Shown here piece by piece: positions 46,400-56,600 of a stretch of 64,000 bases of DNA (position 1 is its first letter; every line of letters starts with the position of its first letter). Origin of the DNA: Aliidiomarina celeris. Its GTDB lineage: Bacteria > Pseudomonadota > Gammaproteobacteria > Enterobacterales > Alteromonadaceae. A model generated the notes under the pieces. It had not been told where the DNA came from. It did no database searches and worked only from the letters and a program-made list of their open reading frames with translations. The DNA is taken from assembly GCF_003316875.1 (NCBI RefSeq), contig NZ_QMIL01000008.1:57361-121360 (forward strand), read 5' to 3'. The translations under genes and the position numbers were made by a program.

Positions 46400-46729
46400 A
46401 TGGCAATCGATAAGTTAAATTCTAGTGTTAATCAAGCACTTAACAACGCAAGAGCCGAGCAACAAACGCGCTCTGCGCAGCCGAATGTGCAAAATACCAC
46501 AGCTGCACCGCGGCAAGACGCAGTGTCGTTAACCAAGCAAGCACAGCAACTTACGCAGTTACAGCGCCGTGCAGAAGCTAATTCTGGTGTCGATCAAGAA
46601 AAAATTGATCGCATCAAAAAAGCAATTTCTGACGGTAGCTACTCCGTGAATGCAGAGCGCTTGGCAGCAAAAATAGCGAACTTTGAAAGCGACATGTTTG
46701 GCGATGTTCGCACCGCCCGTCGTTCATAG
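46400..46729 (+). CDS. flgM: Anti-sigma28 factor FlgM
   Basis: 109 residues, largely disordered in the first half. The C-terminal part has KIDRIKKAISDGSYSVNAER and LAAKIANFESDMFG, the FliA-binding region of FlgM. It holds FliA inactive until it is exported after hook completion. It has its own sigma28 promoter and is followed by flgN after 20 bp. Confidence 0.95.
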   Translation: MAIDKLNSSVNQALNNARAEQQTRSAQPNVQNTTAAPRQDAVSLTKQAQQLTQLQRRAEANSGVDQEKIDRIKKAISDGSYSVNAERLAAKIANFESDMFGDVRTARRS

Positions 46730-46749
46730 TTCACAGTTTACGCTTTATT

Positions 46750-47175
46750 ATGACTGAGTCGCTCGTTGCCTTGCTCACTCAACAACATGAGCAATTAACA
46801 GCGTTGCAAGAAATACAGGCCCTTGAGTTGCAAGCTCTCGAACAGCGCGATGCCCCTGCGCTCGAGCAGCACAGCCAACGCAAGGGCGTTTTGCTTGCTA
46901 CTATTGAAGCCACCGATAAAAGCATTGCCCAACACCCAGACCGCGAGCAGCTGAATGCGAACCCTGAAATTGCCGAGCTTCGCTCCGCTATTGAAAGCCT
47001 GCTCGCTGTTGTGCGGCAACAAAACGAAGTGAATGGCCAAGTTATTCGCCTCACACTCGGCCGCATTCAGACCTTACGCAGTGAACTGCAAACCCTTCAC
47101 GGCACCGCCGCCGGCACCTACAACGAAAAAGGCCGCACATCCAGCGGCCTTGGTGAAAAAAGCATAAAAGCTTAA
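46750..47175 (+). CDS. flgN: Flagellar export chaperone FlgN
   Basis: 141 residues, almost all helical with heptad repeats (LVALLTQQHEQLTALQEIQA; LLAVVRQQNEVNGQVIRLTL). FlgN binds FlgK and FlgL for export. The assignment rests on size, coiled-coil character and position after flgM, the usual order. Its last codons overlap the end of flgP by 4 bp. Confidence 0.85.
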   Translation: MTESLVALLTQQHEQLTALQEIQALELQALEQRDAPALEQHSQRKGVLLATIEATDKSIAQHPDREQLNANPEIAELRSAIESLLAVVRQQNEVNGQVIRLTLGRIQTLRSELQTLHGTAAGTYNEKGRTSSGLGEKSIKA

Positions 47176-47645
47176 TAGTAAATTATATTTTTTACCCGCT
47201 GTGGGCGCGCCGTGCTAATAAACAAATGGTGTAAACGCTCAAAGTCCATTTTCAGTTCCGTTGCATAGTAGTCGCCTACGGGGTAACTGCGCACCACTTC
47301 CGCTCCGCGAATAAGCCCGCTCACTTGAGTACGAAATTGGTCGCTTTGCACCATCATATCGGAAACTTGCGTGCTCCCCGTAAGGTATACGCCCTGAACT
47401 TGCTCGGCGAGTTCTCGATAGGCTTCGAGCCGCGACGCACGCATCGCCAGTAAAATCCGCTCTTGCTCTGTTTCCGCCTGCTGCTTCGCTACCGGCGCAT
47501 AGCCCGTTGCGGTAAGTACCGGATAGTGTTCAGGCTGGATCGTTTCATATTCAACATGGCGCTCTAAGTGAGCGCTGCAACCGCTCAACACAATGGCGAA
47601 TGCACCCGCCGCAGTTGCGGCATGAATGCTGCGTTTACTGGTCAT
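47172..47645 (-). CDS. flgP: Outer-membrane flagellar lipoprotein FlgP (LPP20 family)
   Basis: 157 residues with a lipoprotein signal and lipobox VLSGCSAH. The LPP20-type domain has ILLAMRASRLEAYRELAEQVQGVYL and a C-terminal LKMDFERLHHLF. In Vibrio, FlgP forms part of the outer-membrane ring beneath the L ring. It is divergent from flgT and convergent with flgN. flgO, its usual partner in Vibrio, is not in the window. Confidence 0.88.
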   Translation of the reverse strand: MTSKRSIHAATAAGAFAIVLSGCSAHLERHVEYETIQPEHYPVLTATGYAPVAKQQAETEQERILLAMRASRLEAYRELAEQVQGVYLTGSTQVSDMMVQSDQFRTQVSGLIRGAEVVRSYPVGDYYATELKMDFERLHHLFISTARPQRVKNIIYY

Positions 47646-47679
47646 AATTCACCGCCTTTATTTATTCTCTCTGCGCTCT

Positions 47680-47698
47680 GTATCGGCACAGAATCTGC
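47680..47698. promoter_or_regulatory. Overlapping divergent sigma54 (flgT) and sigma28 (flgP) elements
   Basis: Plus strand: CGGCACAGAATCTGC (47684-47698), GG-N10-GC spacing, 46 bp before flgT. Minus strand: GCCGATAC (47687-47680), a sigma28 -10 element, 35 bp before flgP; its -35 half is poor. The two share TATCGGC, so use of one may exclude the other. Confidence 0.5.
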
Positions 47699-47743
47699 AT
47701 AGTTAAGCCGTGAATTCAACTTTTGCTGAAAAAGGTGTCAAAA

Positions 47744-48961
47744 ATGTGGCGAATTTTTACTGCGCTTGCCGTGCTTGCAGTCGCGCTATGCCCTCCGGCC
47801 CATGCCGCAGATTGGTACGAAACCAAAGGCTGGGCACCTATTATTAATAATGATGTAGACGCGGCACGAGCACGTGCCATGGAAAGCGCACTGCGGCAAA
47901 GCCTCGACTTGGCGGGTGGCAGTGTAACCAGTGTCGAAGACGTGGTAAACGGCGTGATTACTGGCCAGCACATTCAGTGGCAAAGCCAAGGCGCAATTGA
48001 ACACGTTGAACTTGTTCGTGAACGAATTAACGGCCAACGTATAGAAATTACCGTACGCGCATTAGTTCGCCCGAACGTACAGTCTTGCAGCGCAAACGAC
48101 TACAAATCAGGCTTAGTTATTGCGCCATTTGAAGTGAAACACCGCGACCACTTACAGCACGGGCAAATACACGACATGCCGGCAGCTAGCTCCTTTCGCT
48201 TCACCCGTTTACTCGGCCAGCATAGCCAACGCTTGTTTATTCAGCACCAATTGCAAGGCCCACAGGGGTTTCTTGCCAAATATGAGCGCAACGACACCCC
48301 CGCTCTCGGCGAATACGCGCGCAGAGTGGCACGTGAGCACAACAGCCAGTATGTGGTCGCCGGGGTTTTTAATGACCTCAGCGCGGCGCCACAAAATGGC
48401 GTCAATTTAGCATTTTGGCGCCACCCCAATTACGACCGCAGCTATGAACTCACCCTATTTTTATTCGACGGAATTTCCGGCGAACTGAAAACACGCGCAA
48501 GCGTAGCGGGCAAAAGCCCATGGAATTTTCATTACACAGAGCAAGTGAACGTAAGCAGTGAGCAGTTTTGGCAAAGCGATTTTGGTACGCGGCTTGAAAC
48601 CAGCATGCGCGATTTAGTGCGTGGCCTCGACGAAACACTGGGCTGCGAACCCTTACGCGGCCAAGTTGTTGCTGCACAAGGCGAGCAGGTCACCATTAAC
48701 CTCGGCAGTAAACACCAACTCCAAGTGGGCGCTGAATTGCAGGTAATGCACCGTGGCGGCTTCTACGACGAGCTTGGTCGGTATCGCGAACAATGGCAAC
48801 TGAACCCAGCAGCCTTTGTGGTGACCGAAGTTTTTGCCAACTCGAGCCGGCTGCAAGCCCGCGACAGTACACCCATTGCGGGCGTGCAAGCCCGAGATCT
48901 TGTGGTGATAAGCTCCAACGCACAGACCGAGCCTAACGACCGCGCGCCAATACCGCGTTGA
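47744..48961 (+). CDS. flgT: Flagellar H-ring protein FlgT
   Basis: 405 residues from the ATG at 47744 (AAAAAGGTG upstream); an upstream TTG start is less likely. Sec signal peptide (FTALAVLAVALCPPAHA), then the FlgT N-domain (WYETKGWAPIINNDVDAARARAMESALRQSL), a middle domain and a C-terminal beta domain (VVAAQGEQVTINLGSKHQLQVG). In Vibrio it builds the H ring that stabilises sodium-driven polar motors. Its last 29 bp overlap the convergent exonuclease gene. Confidence 0.92.
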   Translation: MWRIFTALAVLAVALCPPAHAADWYETKGWAPIINNDVDAARARAMESALRQSLDLAGGSVTSVEDVVNGVITGQHIQWQSQGAIEHVELVRERINGQRIEITVRALVRPNVQSCSANDYKSGLVIAPFEVKHRDHLQHGQIHDMPAASSFRFTRLLGQHSQRLFIQHQLQGPQGFLAKYERNDTPALGEYARRVAREHNSQYVVAGVFNDLSAAPQNGVNLAFWRHPNYDRSYELTLFLFDGISGELKTRASVAGKSPWNFHYTEQVNVSSEQFWQSDFGTRLETSMRDLVRGLDETLGCEPLRGQVVAAQGEQVTINLGSKHQLQVGAELQVMHRGGFYDELGRYREQWQLNPAAFVVTEVFANSSRLQARDSTPIAGVQARDLVVISSNAQTEPNDRAPIPR

Positions 48962-49550
48962 GGGTGAGCGGCTTACGCCCCTGTGCCACGTAGGTTTGCG
49001 CAAGAAACAACTCCGCGCATGCAATAGCGTCGCTACGCGCATGGTGACCATGAAACGGCAATAACCCATAACGGCTACGACACCGCGCGAGGGTTAAGCT
49101 GTCTTGCTTTAAAGCCACACTGCTGCGCTCCAGCACGCGTTGTTCCGCGCGCAGTGTGTCGTACCAGCCCTGTGGTTGCCAGTCTATGTTGCACAGCTGC
49201 ATTGCACGCTGCAGCACCGTTCGGTCAAATTGCGCGTGATGTGCTATCAAAATAGCGCCGTCCGTTGCTTCCTTTAATTGCCGTAACGCCTCAGGCAGTG
49301 CCAGCCCCCCGGCTAATTGATGTTGCGACAACTGGTGCACCACCGCACTCTGGTTTAAGGGTTGTTGGTGTTGAATCAGTGCATAACCACTTTTAGCCAA
49401 AGGTATAAAAGGCGGCTCTATCGGCACCCAAGCAACACTCAGCAAAGCGTCTTGTTGAGCATTCAGCCCGTTCGTTTCACAGTCGATAGCAACCCAGCGC
49501 GCATCTCGCCAACTCCCTTTTCCTTGCCAAATATGCTGCAACCATTTCAT
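48933..49550 (-). CDS. DEDDh 3'-5' exonuclease (DnaQ-like)
   Basis: 205 residues. The exonuclease motifs are ExoI AIDCETNGL, ExoII AHHAQFDRTVL and ExoIII with HHARSDAIACAEL (the His-x-x-x-x-Asp pair). It belongs to the DNA polymerase III epsilon-like group but lacks the polymerase-binding tail, so it is a stand-alone nuclease. It lies 0 bp from the downstream end of the CBS/DUF294 gene; this pair occurs beside acetate symporter genes in Pseudomonas too, which hints at a conserved module of unclear purpose. Confidence 0.88.
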   Translation of the reverse strand: MKWLQHIWQGKGSWRDARWVAIDCETNGLNAQQDALLSVAWVPIEPPFIPLAKSGYALIQHQQPLNQSAVVHQLSQHQLAGGLALPEALRQLKEATDGAILIAHHAQFDRTVLQRAMQLCNIDWQPQGWYDTLRAEQRVLERSSVALKQDSLTLARCRSRYGLLPFHGHHARSDAIACAELFLAQTYVAQGRKPLTLNAVLARGR

Positions 49551-51386
49551 TTAGAGATTACGCCCAAACTTCAGCGACACACCTTGTTGCGCCTCTTTAA
49601 TAACCCGAAACGCAGCTTTTAATTGGCGCCGCTGCAAGGTACTCAAACGCTCGGGATCAATCGCGTTGGCCGGCAGCTTCTCCGAGGTTCGGTAAAGCTG
49701 TGCGTTCAGTCGTAAATGTGTTAAAAACTGCCACGCTTCCAAAAGATTTTGATTGTCTCGCGCCGCTAAGAGCTTGCTATTTTTTAACTGCGCTAACCGT
49801 TCAGGAATTGCCGCAACGGTAAGGCCATGCGCCAAACTATACAGCCGAACAATGTCGTTCAAAACAGCAATCGCTTGCTTTTTCACATCAATATAATCGC
49901 CTTGGTCGTCGGCCGTAGTACGTAACCGATTAAACAACCCCAAGGGCACATTTAAGGTACCAATGTGGCGTGCAATATTGCCAAGGAACATATCATTTTT
50001 AGCCAGCTCCGCCACCTGCTCGCGGTGCTGCCGATACAGCCCGTGGTGACCCGAAATTAGCCGACTATCGAAAAAGATCATACTGTGCAAAATGGCTTCT
50101 GGTGTAGGTGAACGCACCCACTTTTGAAACTGTTCACGCCATTCCAAGCGAGTTTTATTCCATTTCGGGTTCATCGCCATTACGTCGCCAGGGCAAAGCC
50201 TTACCCCGCATTCCCCTAAGCCTTCACACACATAAGTTGCCATATGCATAAACCACTCGCGCGCAGCTTCACTCGCATCGTCGGCCAGCAATAAGCCGTT
50301 GTCTTGATCCGAGCCTGGCGTTTGGTCTTGCCGCGCCTGAGAGCCAAATGCAAGCCACACGTAGGCACAAGGCGCGCGGCCATGGTCTTGCTCATAAAGG
50401 CTAATCAATTTCCGCGTTAGGCCGTCGGTTAAAGACGCCAGCAGCCGACCAAGAGTACCAATATCGCGAACTCGCCCCGCAAAGGTACGCAGATAATCGG
50501 GAATTTGCTTTGCCTCTTGAATTAGCGCTTCTCGGGTAGGTGCTTTAAACAACGCATTAATGAGCACCACCGGCTCACTGCGTTGTTGGCGCATTAAGTC
50601 CGTTACCGTAATCACCCCCACCGGCGCCTCGTTGCTGTCTACCACCGGCAAATGATGAATATTGCTTTGCCCCATAATGGTTAAGGCGTCGAATAGGCTC
50701 TGATGGGCATACACCACAGCCGGCATAGGCGTCATAATAGCGGCCACCGAAACCGAGGTGTCTAAACCGGCGGCCACCACCCGGTTGCGTAAATCTCGAT
50801 CCGTGATAATACCGCGCAATGCATGCCCTTCGGTAATCAACAGGCTGGAAACGCGCTGTTCCGACATCAGTCTTGCCGCCTCACGAATCGTGGTGTCGGC
50901 GCTCACCTTTACCGGCTCTCGGGTAACCACGTCGGCCAACGCTTTTACCGTCCAGTCATTTGCTTGATCAGGCCTGTGCTCCGACAGTAAACGGCGACTA
51001 TGCGCGTCGAGAAAATAGCGCTCAAAGGCTTGCGAGCGTTGGCGTAAGGCATGAAAAGTCTGTTCCGGCCAGGTCCATACAATACCGTCTACCACCACAT
51101 CAATGCGATTCGTTACCTTGCGCCCGCTTAACAGCGACGGGAAACCAAATAAGTCGCCTTGCTCCAAACGCTCAAGGCGGCGGTCGTCCTGCGTCACTAG
51201 GTCGTAGGTACCCGAGCGCACTAAATACAACAGCGAGCGACCCGACTGAATAATTTCTTCGCGGCTTTCCTTGCTTAAATACATGGCTTGCATGTTTTCA
51301 AGCGCAAATTTAAAGTCCATTTCAGATAAAACGTCGAAGGGCGGCGTATTTTTTAAAACTTGATATTCTTCACGTTCTTCAGCCAT
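49551..51386 (-). CDS. Cyclic-nucleotide-binding/CBS/DUF294 nucleotidyltransferase-like protein
   Basis: 611 residues from the ATG at 51386 (AGGAG 7 nt upstream). Domains in order: cNMP-binding barrel (about 20-125), two CBS motifs (VKVSADTTIREAARLMSEQR; VYAHQSLFDALTIMGQSNIH), a DUF294 nucleotidyltransferase-like domain (WLAFGSQARQDQTPGSDQDN, with the G-S-x10-D-x-D pattern) and a C-terminal helical domain. Likely a signalling protein related to GlnD-type transferases; no substrate is known. It sits between the exonuclease and symporter. Confidence 0.9.
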   Translation of the reverse strand: MAEEREEYQVLKNTPPFDVLSEMDFKFALENMQAMYLSKESREEIIQSGRSLLYLVRSGTYDLVTQDDRRLERLEQGDLFGFPSLLSGRKVTNRIDVVVDGIVWTWPEQTFHALRQRSQAFERYFLDAHSRRLLSEHRPDQANDWTVKALADVVTREPVKVSADTTIREAARLMSEQRVSSLLITEGHALRGIITDRDLRNRVVAAGLDTSVSVAAIMTPMPAVVYAHQSLFDALTIMGQSNIHHLPVVDSNEAPVGVITVTDLMRQQRSEPVVLINALFKAPTREALIQEAKQIPDYLRTFAGRVRDIGTLGRLLASLTDGLTRKLISLYEQDHGRAPCAYVWLAFGSQARQDQTPGSDQDNGLLLADDASEAAREWFMHMATYVCEGLGECGVRLCPGDVMAMNPKWNKTRLEWREQFQKWVRSPTPEAILHSMIFFDSRLISGHHGLYRQHREQVAELAKNDMFLGNIARHIGTLNVPLGLFNRLRTTADDQGDYIDVKKQAIAVLNDIVRLYSLAHGLTVAAIPERLAQLKNSKLLAARDNQNLLEAWQFLTHLRLNAQLYRTSEKLPANAIDPERLSTLQRRQLKAAFRVIKEAQQGVSLKFGRNL

Positions 51387-51492
51387 TCCAATACTCCTTT
51401 GCTCCTCTCTATTAAACACCAAGTTGCGCGCGCCCGCTTGTAAATTCTATAGCCATTTCAAGGTCGCCTGTGGGCGTTTCGGGACGGGTAGA

Positions 51493-51519
51493 AAAAAGCC
51501 CCGCGGTGCGGGGCTTTTT
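51493..51519. terminator. Bidirectional terminator after the large symporter gene
   Basis: AAAAAGCCCCGC (51493-51504), loop GGT, GCGGGGCTTTTT (51508-51519). It follows the symporter stop on the minus strand and precedes the CBS/DUF294 gene. Confidence 0.92.
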
Positions 51520-51534
51520 AATCAATACCACGGT

Positions 51535-53247
51535 TTAATGGTCAACTGCAGCGCCAGCGCCTTTCGGATAGCGAATCGACTCCACCATTTCCTGAATGTC
51601 GGCAGGTGCGTCTTTGCTGAACTTCAAAGTAACAAAAGCAACAACGAAGTTGAACATCATACCCAAGGTACCAATACCTTCAGGCGAAATACCAAACCAC
51701 CAATGTTCAGGGTTGTCTGCCGCAGGGTTGATAAAGCGGAAATAAATAATGTAGCTCAGCGTAAACACCACGCCAACCACCATACCCGCAATAGCACCCG
51801 TGCTATTCATACGCTTGTGGAAGATCCCCAAAATAATAGCAGGGAAGAACGAAGCGGCGGCTAAACCGAACGCAAAGGCGACCACCTGCGCCACAAAGCC
51901 GGGCGGATTTATCCCGAAATAAGCCCCAATTAACACCGCGAAGCCGGCCGCTATACGCGCTGCTAACAGCTCTTGCCGGTCGGTAATTTGCGGCATTAAG
52001 GTTCGCTTCATTAAGTCGTGCGAAACGGAACTCGAAATCACCAGCAATAAACCTGCCGAAGTAGACAGTGCCGCGGCAACACCACCGGCGGCTACCAAAG
52101 CTACAACCCAATTCGGTAAGCTGGCAATTTCCGGGCTCGCTAATACGATAATGTCGGCGTCAACACGCACATTGCTGCGCTCGTCGTTCGAGAAGAACAT
52201 GGGCTCATCACCCGCCTTCGCTGCTTCGCCAACACCAATCAAGCCGGTTTTTTCCCAGTTGGTAATCCAGGTTGGCGCGTCTTCATACATTACGCCCTGT
52301 TGGTCGGGGCCATTAATGGTATTCAGAATATTAGTTTTAGTAATCGCAGCAATAGCCGGCGCTGTGGTATACACCACTGCAATAAACACTAACGCCCAAC
52401 CACCCGATTTACGCGCATCACTCACTTTCGGTACCGTGAAGAAGCGAATAATTACGTGCGGTAAACCAGCCGTACCCACCATTAACGCCATGGTAATGGC
52501 AAATACATCAATGGGCGACTTCGAGCCGTCTGTGTAGGCGGCAAAGCCAAGCTCGGTCGACAAACCGTCGAGCCGTTGCAGCAAGTATTGCCCAGAGCCG
52601 TCGGCCAAGGTAGCACCGAAACCCGTTTGTGGTAAGAAGTGACCGGTCATTTGTAAGGTTACGAACACCGCGGGAACTGTGTAGGCGAACGCCAACACAC
52701 AATATTGTGCAACTTGCGTGTAGGTAATGCCCTTCATACCACCCAGTAAGGTGTAGAAATAGACCAATGCCATGCCAATCAATACGCCCGTGGTAATGTC
52801 TACTTCCAGGAAGCGGCTGAACACCACCCCCACACCGCGCATTTGCCCAGCAATATAAGTGAACGATACCAAGATGGCACAAATAACGGCAACGGTACGC
52901 GCGGTTTGTGAATAATAACGGTCACCAATAAAGTCCGGCACGGTAAATTTGCCGAATTTTCGCAAGTAAGGCGCTAAACACAGTGCCAGCAGAACATAAC
53001 CGCCGGTCCAGCCCATCAAATACACACTGCCGTCGTAGCCTAGAATTGAAATAAGGCCCGCCATTGAAATAAACGAGGCGGCCGACATCCAATCTGCGGC
53101 TGTCGCCATACCATTGGCGACCGGTGGAACACCGCCACCTGCTACGTAGAAGTCTGTGGTGGAACCGGCCCGCGCCCAAATAGCAATACCAATGTAGAGC
53201 GCAAAGGTGAGGCCAACCACGATAAATGTAAGCGTTTTAATGTCCAT
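51535..53247 (-). CDS. Sodium:solute symporter, VC_2705/ActP-like subfamily
   Basis: 570 residues with about 13 hydrophobic segments. Seen: ADWMSAASFISMAGLISILG and GGVAAALSTSAGLLLVISSS, typical of SSS family cation-acetate symporters. An insert near 300-345 is characteristic of the VC_2705 branch. Presumably takes up acetate or a related short-chain acid with sodium. It follows the DUF4212 small subunit after 5 bp. ActP is the closest well-known name, but it is not a canonical ActP, so I give no symbol. Confidence 0.88.
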   Translation of the reverse strand: MDIKTLTFIVVGLTFALYIGIAIWARAGSTTDFYVAGGGVPPVANGMATAADWMSAASFISMAGLISILGYDGSVYLMGWTGGYVLLALCLAPYLRKFGKFTVPDFIGDRYYSQTARTVAVICAILVSFTYIAGQMRGVGVVFSRFLEVDITTGVLIGMALVYFYTLLGGMKGITYTQVAQYCVLAFAYTVPAVFVTLQMTGHFLPQTGFGATLADGSGQYLLQRLDGLSTELGFAAYTDGSKSPIDVFAITMALMVGTAGLPHVIIRFFTVPKVSDARKSGGWALVFIAVVYTTAPAIAAITKTNILNTINGPDQQGVMYEDAPTWITNWEKTGLIGVGEAAKAGDEPMFFSNDERSNVRVDADIIVLASPEIASLPNWVVALVAAGGVAAALSTSAGLLLVISSSVSHDLMKRTLMPQITDRQELLAARIAAGFAVLIGAYFGINPPGFVAQVVAFAFGLAAASFFPAIILGIFHKRMNSTGAIAGMVVGVVFTLSYIIYFRFINPAADNPEHWWFGISPEGIGTLGMMFNFVVAFVTLKFSKDAPADIQEMVESIRYPKGAGAAVDH

Positions 53248-53252
53248 CGTGA

Positions 53253-53519
53253 TTACTCCTCATCCACTTTGTATTTTTTATCGAGCTTGTTCATCTTCGA
53301 CATGTAGATGAAGATCAAGATGATGAAAGTATAAATGGCGCCCTGCTGTGCAAACCAGAACCCCAGCTTAAAGCCGAAGAACGTGATTTGGTTGAGAACA
53401 TCCACCAGAATAATGCCAAAACCAAAGGAAACGATGAACCAAACCGCTAGCAATTTCAGCATGAGCGATAAGTTCTCTTTCCAATAGTCTTTGGCATGTT
53501 GGTCTGATTCAAATGCCAT
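53253..53519 (-). CDS. DUF4212 symporter small subunit
   Basis: 88 residues with two membrane helices (LKLLAVWFIVSFGFGIILVD; GAIYTFIILIFIYM) and charged ends. It matches the small subunit of VC_2705-type sodium:solute symporters, whose gene precedes the large subunit as here. It is divergent from the kinase gene at 53693. Confidence 0.9.
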   Translation of the reverse strand: MAFESDQHAKDYWKENLSLMLKLLAVWFIVSFGFGIILVDVLNQITFFGFKLGFWFAQQGAIYTFIILIFIYMSKMNKLDKKYKVDEE

Positions 53520-53692
53520 AAATAACCCCTCCAGGTTGTTCTTGTTTTATTTGTGCCTTTTTCGACCGTTACAGCATTGCCGAGGAATGGGCAAAGGGAA
53601 ATTCAACTTTGGTCGAATAAGAAGGTATGAAGCGAGTGAAAAAGTAAGTGGCTATGCTATGGTAAGCGCGAACGTTCACTGGGATTTTTCGC

Positions 53693-56600
53693 ATGATACT
53701 CACCCTTATTGTTAGTGCTCTTTTTTATATTGCCCTGTTGTTTATTATTGCGCTCTGGGGGGAGCAACGTGCCTCACGGGGTTACAAATTAAGCCTCCAC
53801 CCCTGGGTGTATGCCCTGTCGCTCGCCATTTACTGTACCTCGTGGACTTACTATGGAGCGGTTGGCAATGCGGTGAATGGCGGCTGGAGTTTCTTACCTA
53901 TACTGCTCGGCCCTGCGCTGCTCTATATTTTTGCACTGCCATTAATGGAAAAAATGGTACGGGTAAGTAAGCAGCAAAATATTACCTCGCTGGCCGACTT
54001 TATTGCCTCGCGCTATGGCAAAAGCCACCGTATGGCGTTAGTGATTACGCTCATTTCGGCAGCAGCAATTATTCCTTATATTGCGCTGCAGCTGAAAGCC
54101 GTAGGCATGAGTTTTAATGTTTTATCGAACCTTAACCCAGGCGCCACCGGCGGCACTTATAAGGAGCTGGTGGTTGCATTATTGATGGCGCTTTTTGCCA
54201 TCGCTTTTGGTACCCGACGTATCGACATTACCCAGTATCGTAGTGGTATGATGCTGTCGATTGCTTTCGAGTCGACCGTGAAGCTCATCGCACTTTGTGC
54301 CGGCGCAGTGTTTGTTTGGGTGGTATGGCGCAATGCCCAGGCAGAAGGCGTAGCGTTGCTGCCCGAAGTGGCACGAAGCATAGGTTGGGCGCCGCTGAGT
54401 GCACTCACCCCAGAGTTTATTATTCAATTAATGATGGCCGCGGGCGCCATTATTTGTTTGCCTCGCCAGTTCCACGTAAGTGTGGTGGACAACGTAAATG
54501 TAAACCACCTTAAAACCGCCCGTTGGCTTTTCCCAGTTTATTTATTACTAACCGCAGGTGCTATTGCCGTAACGGCTTGGGCGGGCCAAGGCCTGTTTCC
54601 AACCGCAGTGAGCGGCGACGTGTATGCCCTACTCCTGCCCATAGAACAAGGCATTACTGCGTTCTCTATTTTGGTTTATATCGGTGGTATTTCCGCTGCC
54701 ACGGCCATGGTCATTATTGCCACGTTAACGCTCAGCACCATGATCAGTAACGACGTAATTATGCCGGTTTGGCTGGCCCGTAGCGGACAGAAAATTCCGC
54801 AGGCGCATCGTTTTTACCGGCGCTTGCTCACCGTGCGCCGCACTGCAATTGTGTTGGTATTAATTCTAGGGTGGCTGTGTTACCACCTGTGGATGGCCGA
54901 ACTGAATTTGGTTAGTATCGGGTTGTTGGCCTTTTCTGTGGTACTACAGGTTATTCCCGCCGTGCTTGGCGGTCTGTACTGGCGTAAAGGCCACGCCCGT
55001 GGCGTTTACATGGGCTTAGCCGTGGGCTCCCTCACCTGGCTAGTACTCCTGTTACTGCCGCTTATTAATTCAGACACCTCGCAGAACGAAAGCATTATTA
55101 CCTTTGGTACCCTTTATAGTGTGCTCGCCAATGCAATCACGTACTATCTCTTTAGCTTGCTCGCTGAGCCGTCGCTGCTCGATAAAATTCAAGCAACAGC
55201 CTTTGTAAAGCCTCGCTCGCAGGTACGTCGCCATACGCCGCAAGCCGGCTCACACGCGTTAGTGAGCGACCTGATGTTGCTGCTCGAAACTTTCCTTGGC
55301 GGGCCGCGCTCGCAGCAACTCTTGGAGCAATACCAAAAGCACTCGCCCTTACAGCCGCAAGACACGGTTACCCCAGAGTTTACCGACTTTACTGAACGGG
55401 CCATTGCCGGTGTTCTGGGCGCCGCCAGCGCCCGTTCATTGGTGTCCGCTGCGTTGGTCAACCGCCAACTGAAACTTGAGGAAGTGGTGCACTTTTTCGA
55501 CGACACCACGCAGGCGCTGCAAACCCAACAGTCGATTATGTACAGCTCACTGGAGAACCTCGCCCAGGGCATTTCTGTAGTCGACAAAGACTTACGGTTA
55601 GTGGTCTGGAATAAGCGTTACCTTGAACTTTTTGAGTACCCCGACGGCATGGTGCAGCCCGGGCGGCCCATTGCCGATCTTATTCGTTATAACGCCGAGC
55701 GGGGCGAATGTGGTGTCGGCGAAGTAGACGAACTGGTGAGTAAGCGCTTACGCTACATGCAGGAAGGTTCGCCTCATCGTTTCATTCGTCGTCGCTCCGA
55801 CGGTCGAGTTATTGAAATGGTTGGCAACCCGTTACCCGACGGCGGATTTGTAACTTCATTTACCGACGTAACCAGCCATATTGAAACGCAGCAAGCGTTA
55901 GAAGACGCCAATATAAACTTGGAAGCCCGCATTGAAACGCGCACCCAAGAAGTACGTGAAATCAACCGCGAACTCACCGAAGAAATTGAACGCCGCCGGG
56001 TTATTGAAAAGCAACTACAAGCCGCTAAGGCGGAAGCCGAGAACGCTAATGCCAGTAAAACACGATTTTTAGCCCTCGCTAGCCACGATATTGTACAGCC
56101 CCTTAATGCCGCGCGGCTTTATTTGTCGGCGGTCGATGTACAAAGCCTAGAGCCGAACACTGCGTCACTGCTTAACAAGGTGGATAACGCGCTCAATTCC
56201 ACCGAGAACTTGCTCAGTTCGCTATTGGCGATTGCAAAAATGGAACAAGGCGCTATGCAGCCGCAGCGCAAGCATATTCAGCTGAGCGACATTCTCGACC
56301 CGTTAGTGGAGGAATATACGGTACTCGCCCGCGAATTGCAGTCGGAATTCCATACCCGCATACGCAATGCCGTTATTGAAACCGATCCCATGTATTTGCG
56401 CCGCATCGTGCAAAATTTCTTATCCAATGCACTCAAGTACAGTGACCGCGGCAAAGTGCTATTGGCAGTTCGGCTTCGCCAACACTGTGTTGAAATTCAA
56501 GTATACGACACCGGGCCCGGTATTCCCGAAAACCAGTTCGGTACCATTTTCGAAGCCTTTGTGCGCTTACATAAGGGCTCGGTAAGTGGCGTCGGACTTG

